Source: G963702155 sp963702155
Lineage (GTDB): Bacteria; Pseudomonadota; Alphaproteobacteria; Micavibrionales; Micavibrionaceae
DNA: 64,000 nt
Reading direction: 5' to 3'
Assembly: GCA_963702155.1 (NCBI GenBank)
Contig: OY969717.1
Location: 62,001 to 126,000 of the forward strand
Part shown: in pieces, positions 51,121 to 59,624 of the stretch
Numbering within the stretch: the stretch's first letter is position 1
Layout: the number at the start of each line of letters is the position of its first letter
Program-made: the position numbers and the translations under genes
Notes under the pieces: generated by a model
What the model was told of the DNA's origin: nothing
The model's input: only the letters and a program-made list of their open reading frames with translations
Databases searched by the model: none

Positions 51121-52509
51121 TTACTCCATCGCCTTTAAAATATCTTCGGTCATTTTCTTTGCATCTCCAAGAAGCATCATCGTCTGGTTTTCAAAGAAAA
51201 GCGGATTATCAATACCGGCATAGCCTGCGCCGAGCGAGCGTTTTACAAATAAAACCGTCTTGGCCTTTTCAACATCCAAAATAGGCATCCCGTAAATTGG
51301 GGAAGTTGTATCCGTTTTTGCCGATGGGTTGGTAATGTCGTTTGCACCAATAACGTAGGCTACATCGGTTTGCGCAAAATCACGATTGATATCCTCCATC
51401 TCTAGAACATCATCATACGGTACATTGGCTTCGGCCAGCAAAACATTCATATGTCCCGGCATACGCCCGGCAACCGGATGAATCGCGTATTTTACATCCA
51501 CGCCTTCATGTTTCAAAACATCCGCCAGCTCTCGTAACGCGTGCTGCGCTTGCGCAACGGCCATACCGTATCCGGGTACGATAATAACTTTCGATGCATT
51601 TTTCATGATATAGGCCGCATCTTCCGCCGTACCGATATTGGCTGACCGGTCGCCATAGTCTTGCGCACCCGCAGCATTATCTTCTCCGCCGAACCCGCCA
51701 AGTAAAACACTTATAAAAGAACGGTTCATACCCTTACACATAATATAGGATAAAATCGCGCCAGAGGCCCCGACCAGTGCGCCTGTTATAATAAGGAGGT
51801 TATTATGAAGCGTGAAACCGATGCCCGCGGCCGCCCATCCGGAATAAGAGTTCAGCATAGAAACGATGACCGGCATATCCGCACCACCAATTGGAATGAT
51901 CATCAAAACACCAAGGGCAAGCGCAGTCAGTGCCAACGCCCAGAAGAAAAATCCGCTCTGTGTCGTACATAGTAAAAACAGAAACACGAGCATAAGGATA
52001 CCAAGCCCCGCGTTTAGCATATGTTGGCCGCCAAACTGCACGGGTTTACCGCTTATAACACCTTGTAATTTACCGAATGCCACAAGCGAGCCTGTAAATG
52101 TGATAGCCCCAATCGCAAGCCCTAAAGACATTTCAATCAGCGAGCCGAGCTTGATCGCGCCGCTCGTCCCGATACCAAACGCATCCGGATTATAAAATGC
52201 CGCCGAAGCCACAAATACGGCCGCCAAACCAACAAGCGAATGAAACCCCGCCATAAGTTGGGGCAGGGCGGTCATCTCTATTTTATTGGCAATAAATGCG
52301 CCAATCCCGCCGCCAATCGCAATGCCGAAAATAATGGTGATATGATTATCAATATTGGATAAGAATAACGCCGTCCCTACGGCAAGCCCCATACCAATCA
52401 TACCGTATAAAAGACCTTTTTGCGCGGTTTCCGGATGTGACAATCCTCGTAAAGCCAAAATGAATAAAACGGCGGCAACCAAATATATAAGTGATGCAAA
52501 TGTAACCAT
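51121..52509 (-). CDS. pntB: Proton-translocating NAD(P) transhydrogenase subunit beta
   Basis: PntB supplies nine or so membrane helices and the NADP(H)-binding domain of the proton-driven transhydrogenase. The helices are Gly/Ala/Ile-rich (GLLYGMIGMGLAVGTALFLS, IGGADMPVIVSMLNSYSGWA). The C-terminal domain shows VIIVPGYGMAVAQAQHAL, HPVAGRMPGHMNVLLAEA, YVIGANDITNPSA and FVKRSLGAGYAGIDNPLF. It has 462 residues. It follows pntAB by 12 bases. The enzyme transfers hydride from NADH to NADP+ using the proton gradient. Confidence 0.97.
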   Translation of the reverse strand: MVTFASLIYLVAAVLFILALRGLSHPETAQKGLLYGMIGMGLAVGTALFLSNIDNHITIIFGIAIGGGIGAFIANKIEMTALPQLMAGFHSLVGLAAVFVASAAFYNPDAFGIGTSGAIKLGSLIEMSLGLAIGAITFTGSLVAFGKLQGVISGKPVQFGGQHMLNAGLGILMLVFLFLLCTTQSGFFFWALALTALALGVLMIIPIGGADMPVIVSMLNSYSGWAAAGIGFTLHNNLLIITGALVGASGAILSYIMCKGMNRSFISVLLGGFGGEDNAAGAQDYGDRSANIGTAEDAAYIMKNASKVIIVPGYGMAVAQAQHALRELADVLKHEGVDVKYAIHPVAGRMPGHMNVLLAEANVPYDDVLEMEDINRDFAQTDVAYVIGANDITNPSAKTDTTSPIYGMPILDVEKAKTVLFVKRSLGAGYAGIDNPLFFENQTMMLLGDAKKMTEDILKAME

Positions 52510-52521
52510 GACTAAACCGTC

Positions 52522-52914
52522 CTACCCTTTTTTCTTGAACATATGCAGCATCCGCCGCGTAATAATAAAACCGCCAAAAATATTGACCGATGCCAAAACC
52601 ACGGCTAAAAAAGCCAGAAATGAAGACAAGCCCGTAGCTTGTGCCGCGCCAGTTGCTATAACCGCACCGACGATAATAACCGATGATATCGCGTTAGTAA
52701 TACCCATCAATGGCGAGTGAAGCGCAGGTGTAACCCGCCAAACAACATGGTATCCGACAAAACAGGCAAGGATGAAAACAGTTAGGCCTGTAATAAAAAA
52801 AGAACCGCCGCTTGCTTGTACGGCTAACGTACTAAGTTCTGCTATTTTATCTTGCGCCAGTTCTAATGCGCCGCCAATTTCTTCCAAAGTTTGGATTTTT
52901 TCTGTTTGCGCCAT
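52522..52914 (-). CDS. pntAB: NAD(P) transhydrogenase subunit alpha, membrane part (PntAB)
   Basis: A 130-residue subunit with three or four helices (FFITGLTVFILACFVGYHVVW, SPLMGITNAISSVIIVGAVI, LAFLAVVLASVNIFGGFIIT). The motif VTPALHSPLMGITNAISS is characteristic of the PntA membrane domain. In alphaproteobacteria the alpha subunit is split into a soluble (PntAA) and a membrane (PntAB) polypeptide, as here. The start overlaps the stop of pntAA by one base (TAATG), which couples translation. RMLHMFKKKG closes the chain at the cytoplasmic side. Confidence 0.95.
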   Translation of the reverse strand: MAQTEKIQTLEEIGGALELAQDKIAELSTLAVQASGGSFFITGLTVFILACFVGYHVVWRVTPALHSPLMGITNAISSVIIVGAVIATGAAQATGLSSFLAFLAVVLASVNIFGGFIITRRMLHMFKKKG

Positions 52915-54281
52915 TATGCTTTATCCTCTTTTTTCGTGTCATCTTGCTCATCGGTTTTAGAAACAGATTGTGCCGTTGGCTTTGTTTTCGTTTTTTTGGT
53001 GGATACTTTTTGCGTTGTATCTGTATTATCATCAGATCTGCTATTTGATGAACTCATGGCCGTGGTTTCACCTTTATCATTCTTTGTTTTATTTCGTGCC
53101 CCATCATTTTTATCATCTTTGGCCAATGTATCACTTGCCTGCTCTTGGTTACCAAACTTCGGGTGAATGGCTTTACCGTCTTTGGTTAACGCTATGCCTT
53201 TGACAATCTCATCATCCCAATCAATCGCCAATGTGCTACTTTCTTTATCAATCAACAGCGCAACCAGGTTGTAAACGTTCTTTGCATAAAGCTTGGACGC
53301 ATCTGCAGCTAAACGGCCGGGAACATTTAAATGGCCAATTACAGTAACCCCATCTTTTTCAATAATTTCTCCTGCCTTTGAAGCGGCACAATTACCGCCT
53401 GTCTCAACAGCCAAATCAACAACTACACTGCCCTTACGCATGGATTTAACCATTTTATCACTAATCAGCTTCGGCGCAGGGCGCCCCGGTATCAAGGCCG
53501 TGGTAATAACTATATCTTGTTTGGCAATATGCTTTTCAATCAATGCGGCTTGCTCATCCTGATAGGCTTTTGACATTTCTTTGGCGTAACCACCGGAAGT
53601 CTCGGCTTGTTTAAATTCTTCATTCTCAACCGCAATAAAATTCGCGCCTAGAGATTCGACCTGCTCTTTTGCCGCCGGACGTACATCAGTTGCCGTAACA
53701 ACCGCGCCAAGCCTGCGCGCAGTTGCAATGGCCTGCAATCCGGCAACGCCTGCGCCCATCACAAAAACTTTTGCTGGCGGTAATGTGCCCGCCGCGGTCA
53801 TCATCATCGGAAAGATGCGTCCATAATGACCGCATGCATCCAATACCGCCTTATAACCCGCCAAATTAGACTGCGAAGACAAGACATCCATAGACTGCGC
53901 GCGTGTGATACGCGGAACCAATTCCATGGAAAATGCGCTTAAACCGGCAGTTTTAAAATCTTGAACGGGGGTGTTTTCATTATAAGGCGCAAACATACCA
54001 ATAATAAGCGCACCTTTCTTTATCTTCCTAATGTTGGTCGCACTCGGCGCTTTTACACATAAAACAATATCCGAACTTTTGAGGGCGGTATCCGCACTTG
54101 CGGCAATGGCGGCACCCTTATCCTTAAACTCCTCATCCGTTATGCCGGCCTCAAGTCCCGCGCCTTTTTGTACGCAAACAGTTGCCCCAAGATCAACATA
54201 TTTCTTGACCATATCCAGAGAAATCGCAACACGCGTTTCATTCTTTTCTGTTTCTTTTAAAACTGCAATCGAAAGTGTCAC
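52914..54281 (-). CDS. pntAA: NAD(P) transhydrogenase subunit alpha, NAD-binding part (PntAA), with a 78-residue charged tail
   Basis: The NAD(H)-binding subunit: IAVLKETEKNETRVAISLDM, KGAGLEAGITDEEFKDKGA, VFVMGAGVAGLQAIATARRL (Rossmann fold), ATDVRPAAKEQVESLGANF and TALIPGRPAPKLISDKMV. It starts at GTG with GAGG upstream. The catalytic part ends near residue 377 (KDGKAIHPKFG). Residues 378-455 form a Lys/Asp/Thr/Ser tail (SSSNSRSDDNTDTTQKVS and more) that family members lack. The membrane subunit starts at its stop codon, so the tail is not a read-through artefact of a lost junction. Confidence 0.95.
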   Translation of the reverse strand: MTLSIAVLKETEKNETRVAISLDMVKKYVDLGATVCVQKGAGLEAGITDEEFKDKGAAIAASADTALKSSDIVLCVKAPSATNIRKIKKGALIIGMFAPYNENTPVQDFKTAGLSAFSMELVPRITRAQSMDVLSSQSNLAGYKAVLDACGHYGRIFPMMMTAAGTLPPAKVFVMGAGVAGLQAIATARRLGAVVTATDVRPAAKEQVESLGANFIAVENEEFKQAETSGGYAKEMSKAYQDEQAALIEKHIAKQDIVITTALIPGRPAPKLISDKMVKSMRKGSVVVDLAVETGGNCAASKAGEIIEKDGVTVIGHLNVPGRLAADASKLYAKNVYNLVALLIDKESSTLAIDWDDEIVKGIALTKDGKAIHPKFGNQEQASDTLAKDDKNDGARNKTKNDKGETTAMSSSNSRSDDNTDTTQKVSTKKTKTKPTAQSVSKTDEQDDTKKEDKA

Positions 54282-54429
54282 CGATGAAGCCTCTTTATAA
54301 TGTGTAATATAATTTTGAAATTACGCATATATTTGCACGATCCGTATAGACTTGTGAAGGGGGCGTAAATTTTCGTTCACAGATAAATATAGCGGTAACA
54401 ACTTTTGATAAATTTTAATCAATATAATT

Positions 54430-54444
54430 TTAACCAAAGGTTAT
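54430..54444 (+). promoter_or_regulatory. CtrA-like box before the type I secretion operon
   Basis: TTAA-ccaaagg-TTAT fits the CtrA recognition sequence TTAA-N7-TTAA with one mismatch and is also a near-perfect palindrome. It lies about 110 bases before the TolC-like gene, in a 274-base AT-rich gap that otherwise shows only two GANTC sites (near 54502 and 54549). No clear -35/-10 pair could be fixed. In AT-rich sequence such a match may be chance. Confidence 0.3.
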
Positions 54445-54555
54445 AACTAATATTATAATTGTAAAGCTTGAATTATATGAGTATTTAAATTACGATTCTT
54501 TCATAAACATATGAGTTCTCGTTGCAAATCTGCTTAAATCATATAAAGAATCATA

Positions 54556-56160
54556 ATGAAAATAATAAAAAGGCCGTATAAAACGGCTGTAAACAAGGTA
54601 TTTCTTATCGGCACGTTCCTATGCGTGGCTTTTGCATCGGCGCCACACGCGCAAGAAATAAATACAGCAGAAGAAAAAACACCTGAATCCCTCACAGCCG
54701 CCCCTTTAATATATGCGGTTGGACAGGCTCTTAAAACCCATCCCAGTTTAGAATCTGCAAAAGCTCTACTTCAATCAGTTGAAGAGGAACGCAAGGCCAC
54801 ATATTCTGGATATTTCCCAACCTTATCTGCAAATGCAAGCGGTGGCCGTATGTATGGGGATAATGCAACATCCAGGGGGTTAAGCGTTGATCGCGGCGCT
54901 GGATACTCTTATTTGTGGGAGGGGTCTGTGACCGCCCGCCAAATGATTTTTGATGGTCATGAAACCAAAAATCTTATGCAATCCGCCCATGCACGTGAAG
55001 AGGCCGCCGATTTATCCCTTGCCGATATACGTAAATCATTGGGTATGGCGACCGTACGGTCTTATTTAAATTTAATGCGCGCCCGAACAGGCCTAAAAAT
55101 GCTCAAAGAGCATGATTTAAAAGTATCAGACTACTTAAACCGCATTAAAATCTCGGTCGAAGATGGCGCAGCCGACGAAGCCGCTTATCAGCAGGCGCGT
55201 GATGTAAAGGTTATATTGGAAAGCTATGTCGCCGATTATGAAGGGCAAATGCGCGCGGCAACGGCAGAATATATTGATATAGTCGGAGACCCGCCGCCAG
55301 AAATTATGGCTGTGCCGGATCAACTGGCCTCTAATATTCCAAAATCTTTATCCAGCGCGATAGAAATCGCAAAAAATAATCATCCTGCGGTCAAGGCGGC
55401 AAAGCTACAATCTAAATCCGCTTCCTATCAAGTGGAGGCCGAAACCGCGCAGCTATATCCCGATATAAATGGTGAGCTATCTTACCTCAAATCAGATAAA
55501 GATGATTTAATTGGCGGCGAAGTGGTAGATGCACGCGCACTTATTCGTATGAGCTGGAACTTCGAGACCGGCGGCGGGCAATTCGCCGATATACGCAAAA
55601 AGAAATATGATCATAAGCAGGCCGCCTATCGCGTCCATGAAACACAAAGACAGATAGAGCGCGTTGTGCGCCTTTCATACAACGAATTACAAACCGCGCA
55701 AGATCAGCTAAAGAGTCAAAATTTAAGGTATGATTTGAACAATAAGCTATACGACACATATCTTGTGCAATTCGAAGGCGCGCGTATTTCCTTGCTTCAG
55801 CTTATGCAAGCACATAACCAGTTTTTTAACGCAGGGTTAGAGCGTATGAACGGGCAATTCCGTACACACATTGCGCAATACGCCATTTTATCAAGCATGG
55901 GTAATCTTTTACCGACAATTTTAGGTGATCAAAATATTGCGATAAACAACAAAACAACAGAAAAACAAAAAGAAAACGGGGATAGCCAAGGCGCCGTCAC
56001 TTCATATTTTGATCAAAAGGGTATAAGCTATAAATCAGACATATCCGAGCCCGCTCCTAAATTTTCAAAAATAATTCATTCTCCCGAAAATCAAAATGCC
56101 CCCAAAGCAGCCCCCAGATCAGAATCCCAAAACTCCCAATCCGGCCAAATCGCCGAATAA
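54556..56160 (+). CDS. TolC-family outer-membrane channel of a type I secretion system (LapE/AggA-like)
   Basis: A 534-residue protein with signal peptide (VFLIGTFLCVAFASAPHAQ, cleavage near residue 33). It has two OEP repeats, the first with SLESAKALLQSVEEERKATYSGYFPTLSANAS (outline) and the second with HPAVKAAKLQSKSASYQVEA and LYPDINGELSY. MSWNFETGGGQFADIRKKKYD and YLVQFEGARISLLQLMQAHNQF (outline) are typical of AggA/LapE-type partners. The last 75 residues are Gln/Asn/Pro-rich and disordered. The 3' end overlaps the ABC transporter gene by 65 bases. Confidence 0.92.
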   Translation: MKIIKRPYKTAVNKVFLIGTFLCVAFASAPHAQEINTAEEKTPESLTAAPLIYAVGQALKTHPSLESAKALLQSVEEERKATYSGYFPTLSANASGGRMYGDNATSRGLSVDRGAGYSYLWEGSVTARQMIFDGHETKNLMQSAHAREEAADLSLADIRKSLGMATVRSYLNLMRARTGLKMLKEHDLKVSDYLNRIKISVEDGAADEAAYQQARDVKVILESYVADYEGQMRAATAEYIDIVGDPPPEIMAVPDQLASNIPKSLSSAIEIAKNNHPAVKAAKLQSKSASYQVEAETAQLYPDINGELSYLKSDKDDLIGGEVVDARALIRMSWNFETGGGQFADIRKKKYDHKQAAYRVHETQRQIERVVRLSYNELQTAQDQLKSQNLRYDLNNKLYDTYLVQFEGARISLLQLMQAHNQFFNAGLERMNGQFRTHIAQYAILSSMGNLLPTILGDQNIAINNKTTEKQKENGDSQGAVTSYFDQKGISYKSDISEPAPKFSKIIHSPENQNAPKAAPRSESQNSQSGQIAE

Positions 56161-58303
56161 ACTTAATGTTGCATATGATTTAGGGCGCAGCAAAGACCCG
56201 CTTTTAGAATGTCTCGTGTTTCTAACCGCGCATTATGGACGCGCCAAATCGGCGCAATCTTTAACGGCTGGTTTACCCTATGATGAAAATAATATGGGGC
56301 CGGATTTATTTTGTGAGGCCGCAAGCCGTATTGGTCTGAAAACAGCCATTACTAAAAAAACAAAATTATCAGATATTCCTGCCGCTGTTTTACCTGCGGT
56401 CATAATACTTGATAAAAATCAGGCTTGCGTTTTGATAGAAACGCGCGGAAAGCACGCGAAAATATTCTGGCCGGAAACGGGCGAGACCGCGCGCACTGAA
56501 ATAATGAAGCTCTCTAAAGATTATAGCGGCTATGCGATTTATATTCATCCGCGTACAGAATCTAATAATATTGAAGCCGCGCATCTGGATGATACAAGCC
56601 GCCATTGGTTCTGGGGTATCGTCCGCGAAAACCGCCGCACATATGCACTGGCTTTGCTTGGCGCAGTGTTTATAAACCTATTCGGTCTCGCCAGTCCGCT
56701 TTTTATAATGAATGTTTACGACCGCGTTATACCCAATAATGCTATTGAAACAGGTTGGGCGCTTGGTATTGGCGCACTGGTTGTTTTCGTATTTGACTTT
56801 ATCTTGCGCAATCTTCGTGCCTATCTGGTGGATTTGGCGGGGCGGCGTATTGATGTTGTTGCCGCGCGCCGGATATACGATCAAGTCTTGGATATGAAGC
56901 TTGCCGGCCGCCCGCCTTCAAGTGGTATATTTGCAAATATGCTGCGGGATTTTGACTCTGTGCGCGATTTTTTCACCTCCGCAACGATTACCGCGCTGGT
57001 TGATTTACCGTTCACGATTTTCTTCCTCTTTATTATTTATCAACTTGGCGGCCCGATAGCCTTTATTCTGGGCGGGCTTATTCTTGCAACATTTTTGGCG
57101 GGCTTAATCCTGCAAGCCCCCCTTAAATCGCTGGTTAAAAAATCCGTAAAATCATCCGAAGCCAAACACGGCCTTCTAATAGAAACAATCCAAGGGCTGG
57201 AAACGGTAAAATCTATAGGCGCAGATGGCCGCTTTCGCAAAAACTATGGCGCGCATGCCGCCGAAAGCGCGACCTACGGCCAAAGCTCCCGGTTTGTATC
57301 TGGTCTAGGTGTTAATATCGCAACATTTCTACAGCAAACCGCATCTGTAATTGTCGTTCTTGCTGGCATGTATCTGGTACAGGATGGCAGTTTGACCGTT
57401 GGCGGCTTGATCGCCTGTGTGATTTTGGGTGGCCGCGCTATTGCCCCCATTGGACAAATCGCAAACCTCATGACCCGTTATCACCATGCGGGCGGCGCGC
57501 TCAAAACGCTGGATAATATAATGACCCAGCCAATAGAGCGCCCACTAACAAAACAATTTTTAAGCCGTCCCGATTTAAAAGGCGAAATCGCCTTCCGTAA
57601 AGTGTGTTTTGCTTACCCGAACACCAAAGAGCTAGTGCTAGATGATGTAACATTCAAAATAAACGCCGGCGAGAAAATTGGCATTATTGGGCGTATCGGT
57701 TCGGGAAAAAGCACAATCGCGCGGCTCCTCCTCGGCCTTTATGACGCCGATAGAGGTACAATTTTAGCAGATAATACGGATTATCGGCAAATTGACCCCG
57801 CGGATTTACGCCGGAACATGGCCTATATCGCTCAAGATGTGATGCTTTTTAATGGTACGGTGCGTGATAATATAACGGCAAGCCTGCCCGGCGCAACCGA
57901 TGACCAAATCCTTACCGCATCAAAAGCCGCCGGCGTACATGATTTTATTTCTCGTCATCCCATGGGCTATGATGCACCCGTTGGCGAACATGGCGCGCGC
58001 CTTTCCGGTGGGCAGCGTCAGGCCATCGCACTGGCGCGTGCAATCTTACGCAACCCTAAAATTTATATTTGTGATGAACCCACCAATGCCATGGACAGCC
58101 AAGCGGAAAATACGTTTATAGAGTACATGGCAAAACAAGCGGATGACGCAACATTTATCCTTATCACCCATAAACCGCATCTTTTAAAAATGGTCGATCG
58201 TCTGATCTTAATGGATCATGGCCGCGTAATGGCTGATGGCCCGCGCGACGATGTTTTAAAAGCCCTTCAAAGTAATACTGAAAAAAATGAGGGCGCAGTA
58301 TGA
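56096..58303 (+). CDS. Type I secretion ABC transporter with inactive C39-like domain (LapB-like)
   Basis: A 735-residue exporter. Residues 30-150 form a C39 peptidase-like domain (DPLLECLVFLTAHYGRAKSA) whose Cys is not in the catalytic context, i.e. a CLD-type substrate-docking domain. A six-helix membrane region follows (ALALLGAVFINLFGLASPLF and on), with the ATPase IIGRIGSGKSTIARLLLG, LSGGQRQAIALARAIL and IYICDEPTNAMD. LapB-type exporters move large adhesins or proteins without a cleaved leader. The only plausible start is the ATG at 56096, inside the TolC-like gene, so the two frames overlap for 65 bases. The transporter stop overlaps the HlyD start by four. Confidence 0.94.
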   Translation: MPPKQPPDQNPKTPNPAKSPNKLNVAYDLGRSKDPLLECLVFLTAHYGRAKSAQSLTAGLPYDENNMGPDLFCEAASRIGLKTAITKKTKLSDIPAAVLPAVIILDKNQACVLIETRGKHAKIFWPETGETARTEIMKLSKDYSGYAIYIHPRTESNNIEAAHLDDTSRHWFWGIVRENRRTYALALLGAVFINLFGLASPLFIMNVYDRVIPNNAIETGWALGIGALVVFVFDFILRNLRAYLVDLAGRRIDVVAARRIYDQVLDMKLAGRPPSSGIFANMLRDFDSVRDFFTSATITALVDLPFTIFFLFIIYQLGGPIAFILGGLILATFLAGLILQAPLKSLVKKSVKSSEAKHGLLIETIQGLETVKSIGADGRFRKNYGAHAAESATYGQSSRFVSGLGVNIATFLQQTASVIVVLAGMYLVQDGSLTVGGLIACVILGGRAIAPIGQIANLMTRYHHAGGALKTLDNIMTQPIERPLTKQFLSRPDLKGEIAFRKVCFAYPNTKELVLDDVTFKINAGEKIGIIGRIGSGKSTIARLLLGLYDADRGTILADNTDYRQIDPADLRRNMAYIAQDVMLFNGTVRDNITASLPGATDDQILTASKAAGVHDFISRHPMGYDAPVGEHGARLSGGQRQAIALARAILRNPKIYICDEPTNAMDSQAENTFIEYMAKQADDATFILITHKPHLLKMVDRLILMDHGRVMADGPRDDVLKALQSNTEKNEGAV

Positions 58304-59616
58304 AAAAAGTAAAAGAAACCGACTTCATGTCCGAACTGGATGCCGCGACGGCACTTAAACCCGCTACGCCGGCTATTCTAATGCTTTTTACTATCATCGC
58401 ACTTATCATCTTTTTTATTGTATGGGCGGGCATATCAAAGGTAGAAGAGCGTACGCGAGGCCAAGGCCAAGTCGTCCCGACCAGCGAAGTCCAATATGTG
58501 CAAAGCTTGGAAGGGGGGATCCTCGCCGAGCTTTTGGTTAACGAGGGCGATCTTGTGCAAAAGGGCGACCCGCTCCTTAAAATCAGTGATGTCCAGTTTT
58601 CATCCGAAGGGCGCGGCACCGAAGCCAGGTTCTTAGGTCTTTCCATGAAAAAGTCCCGCCTGCAGGCCGAAGCCGAAGGTAAAGCCTTTAATCTCCCCAA
58701 CAAAATGAAAGCAGAAAACCCCGAAATGGCGGCAAATGAACGCGCCCTTTATCTCTCGCGCCAGCAAGAACTTAAAAATGCCTACCAGATTTTAGATGAT
58801 CGTATCGCCAAGGCCAACGCCGATCTTGCTGAAACCCGCGCTCAAGTAAATCGCCTCTCTGAAAGCAAACGCTTACTAAATAAAGAGCTGTCCATGACCC
58901 GCGATATGGTCGCCAAACGCGCCGTACCGCAAATAGAGCAAATCAGATTAGAGCGCGAGCTTGCCGATATAGGTGGCCAAATCAATGCGGCTGTACAAAA
59001 GCAAAAATCACTCGCCGCCGAAGCACAAGTTACAAAAACAGAGCGCCAAGCCCAAGACGATAAATTCCGCTCACAAGCTTTAAGCGAACTCAACAAAGTT
59101 GAAACCGATATCGCAGCACTCGAAGGGGATCTAACATCCATAAGCGACCGTGTGGATCGCGCCGAACTTCGCGCCCCTGTAACAGGTATTGTAAACAACA
59201 TTTCCGTAAAAACGATTGGCGGCGTTATTGAACCGGCGCAACGATTAGTCGAAATTGTACCTGTCGATGATGAGCTAAAAATTATCGCTAAAATCGCGCC
59301 GGCCGATATCGCTTTTATTCATAATGGTCAGCCCGCAAAGGTAAAAATAACGGCCTACGATCCACAAAAATACGGCAGCTTGAACGGCAGGCTGGTCAGG
59401 ATAGGCGCGAACAGTGTAAACGGCCGTGAAGGCGAAGTCTTTTTCGAAGTTGAAATCAAAACCGATAAAAACCATTTAGGGACGCCCGATAACCCGCTCC
59501 CCATCACACCCGGTATGGTCGCAGATATTGAAATTATAACGGGCAAACGCAGTATCTTGGAGTATTTGCTCAAACCCGTTCTACGCGCCCGCGATAACGC
59601 TTTTACAGAACGTTAG
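58300..59616 (+). CDS. HlyD-family membrane-fusion protein of the type I secretion system
   Basis: A 438-residue periplasmic adaptor. One membrane helix lies near residues 25-47 (AILMLFTIIALIIFFIVWAG), then lipoyl half-motif VQYVQSLEGGILAELLVNEG, a long alpha-helical hairpin (about residues 110-270; NADLAETRAQVNRLSESKRL), the second lipoyl half (DRAELRAPVTGIVNNI) and a beta-barrel domain (VPVDDELKIIAKIAPADIAF). The closing PGMVADIEIITGKRSILEYLLKP (outline) is diagnostic for HlyD/LapC. It joins the ABC transporter and the TolC-like channel. It overlaps the ABC gene by four bases and precedes the cyclase by eight. Confidence 0.94.
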   Translation: MKKVKETDFMSELDAATALKPATPAILMLFTIIALIIFFIVWAGISKVEERTRGQGQVVPTSEVQYVQSLEGGILAELLVNEGDLVQKGDPLLKISDVQFSSEGRGTEARFLGLSMKKSRLQAEAEGKAFNLPNKMKAENPEMAANERALYLSRQQELKNAYQILDDRIAKANADLAETRAQVNRLSESKRLLNKELSMTRDMVAKRAVPQIEQIRLERELADIGGQINAAVQKQKSLAAEAQVTKTERQAQDDKFRSQALSELNKVETDIAALEGDLTSISDRVDRAELRAPVTGIVNNISVKTIGGVIEPAQRLVEIVPVDDELKIIAKIAPADIAFIHNGQPAKVKITAYDPQKYGSLNGRLVRIGANSVNGREGEVFFEVEIKTDKNHLGTPDNPLPITPGMVADIEIITGKRSILEYLLKPVLRARDNAFTER

Positions 59617-59624
59617 GGATAAGT

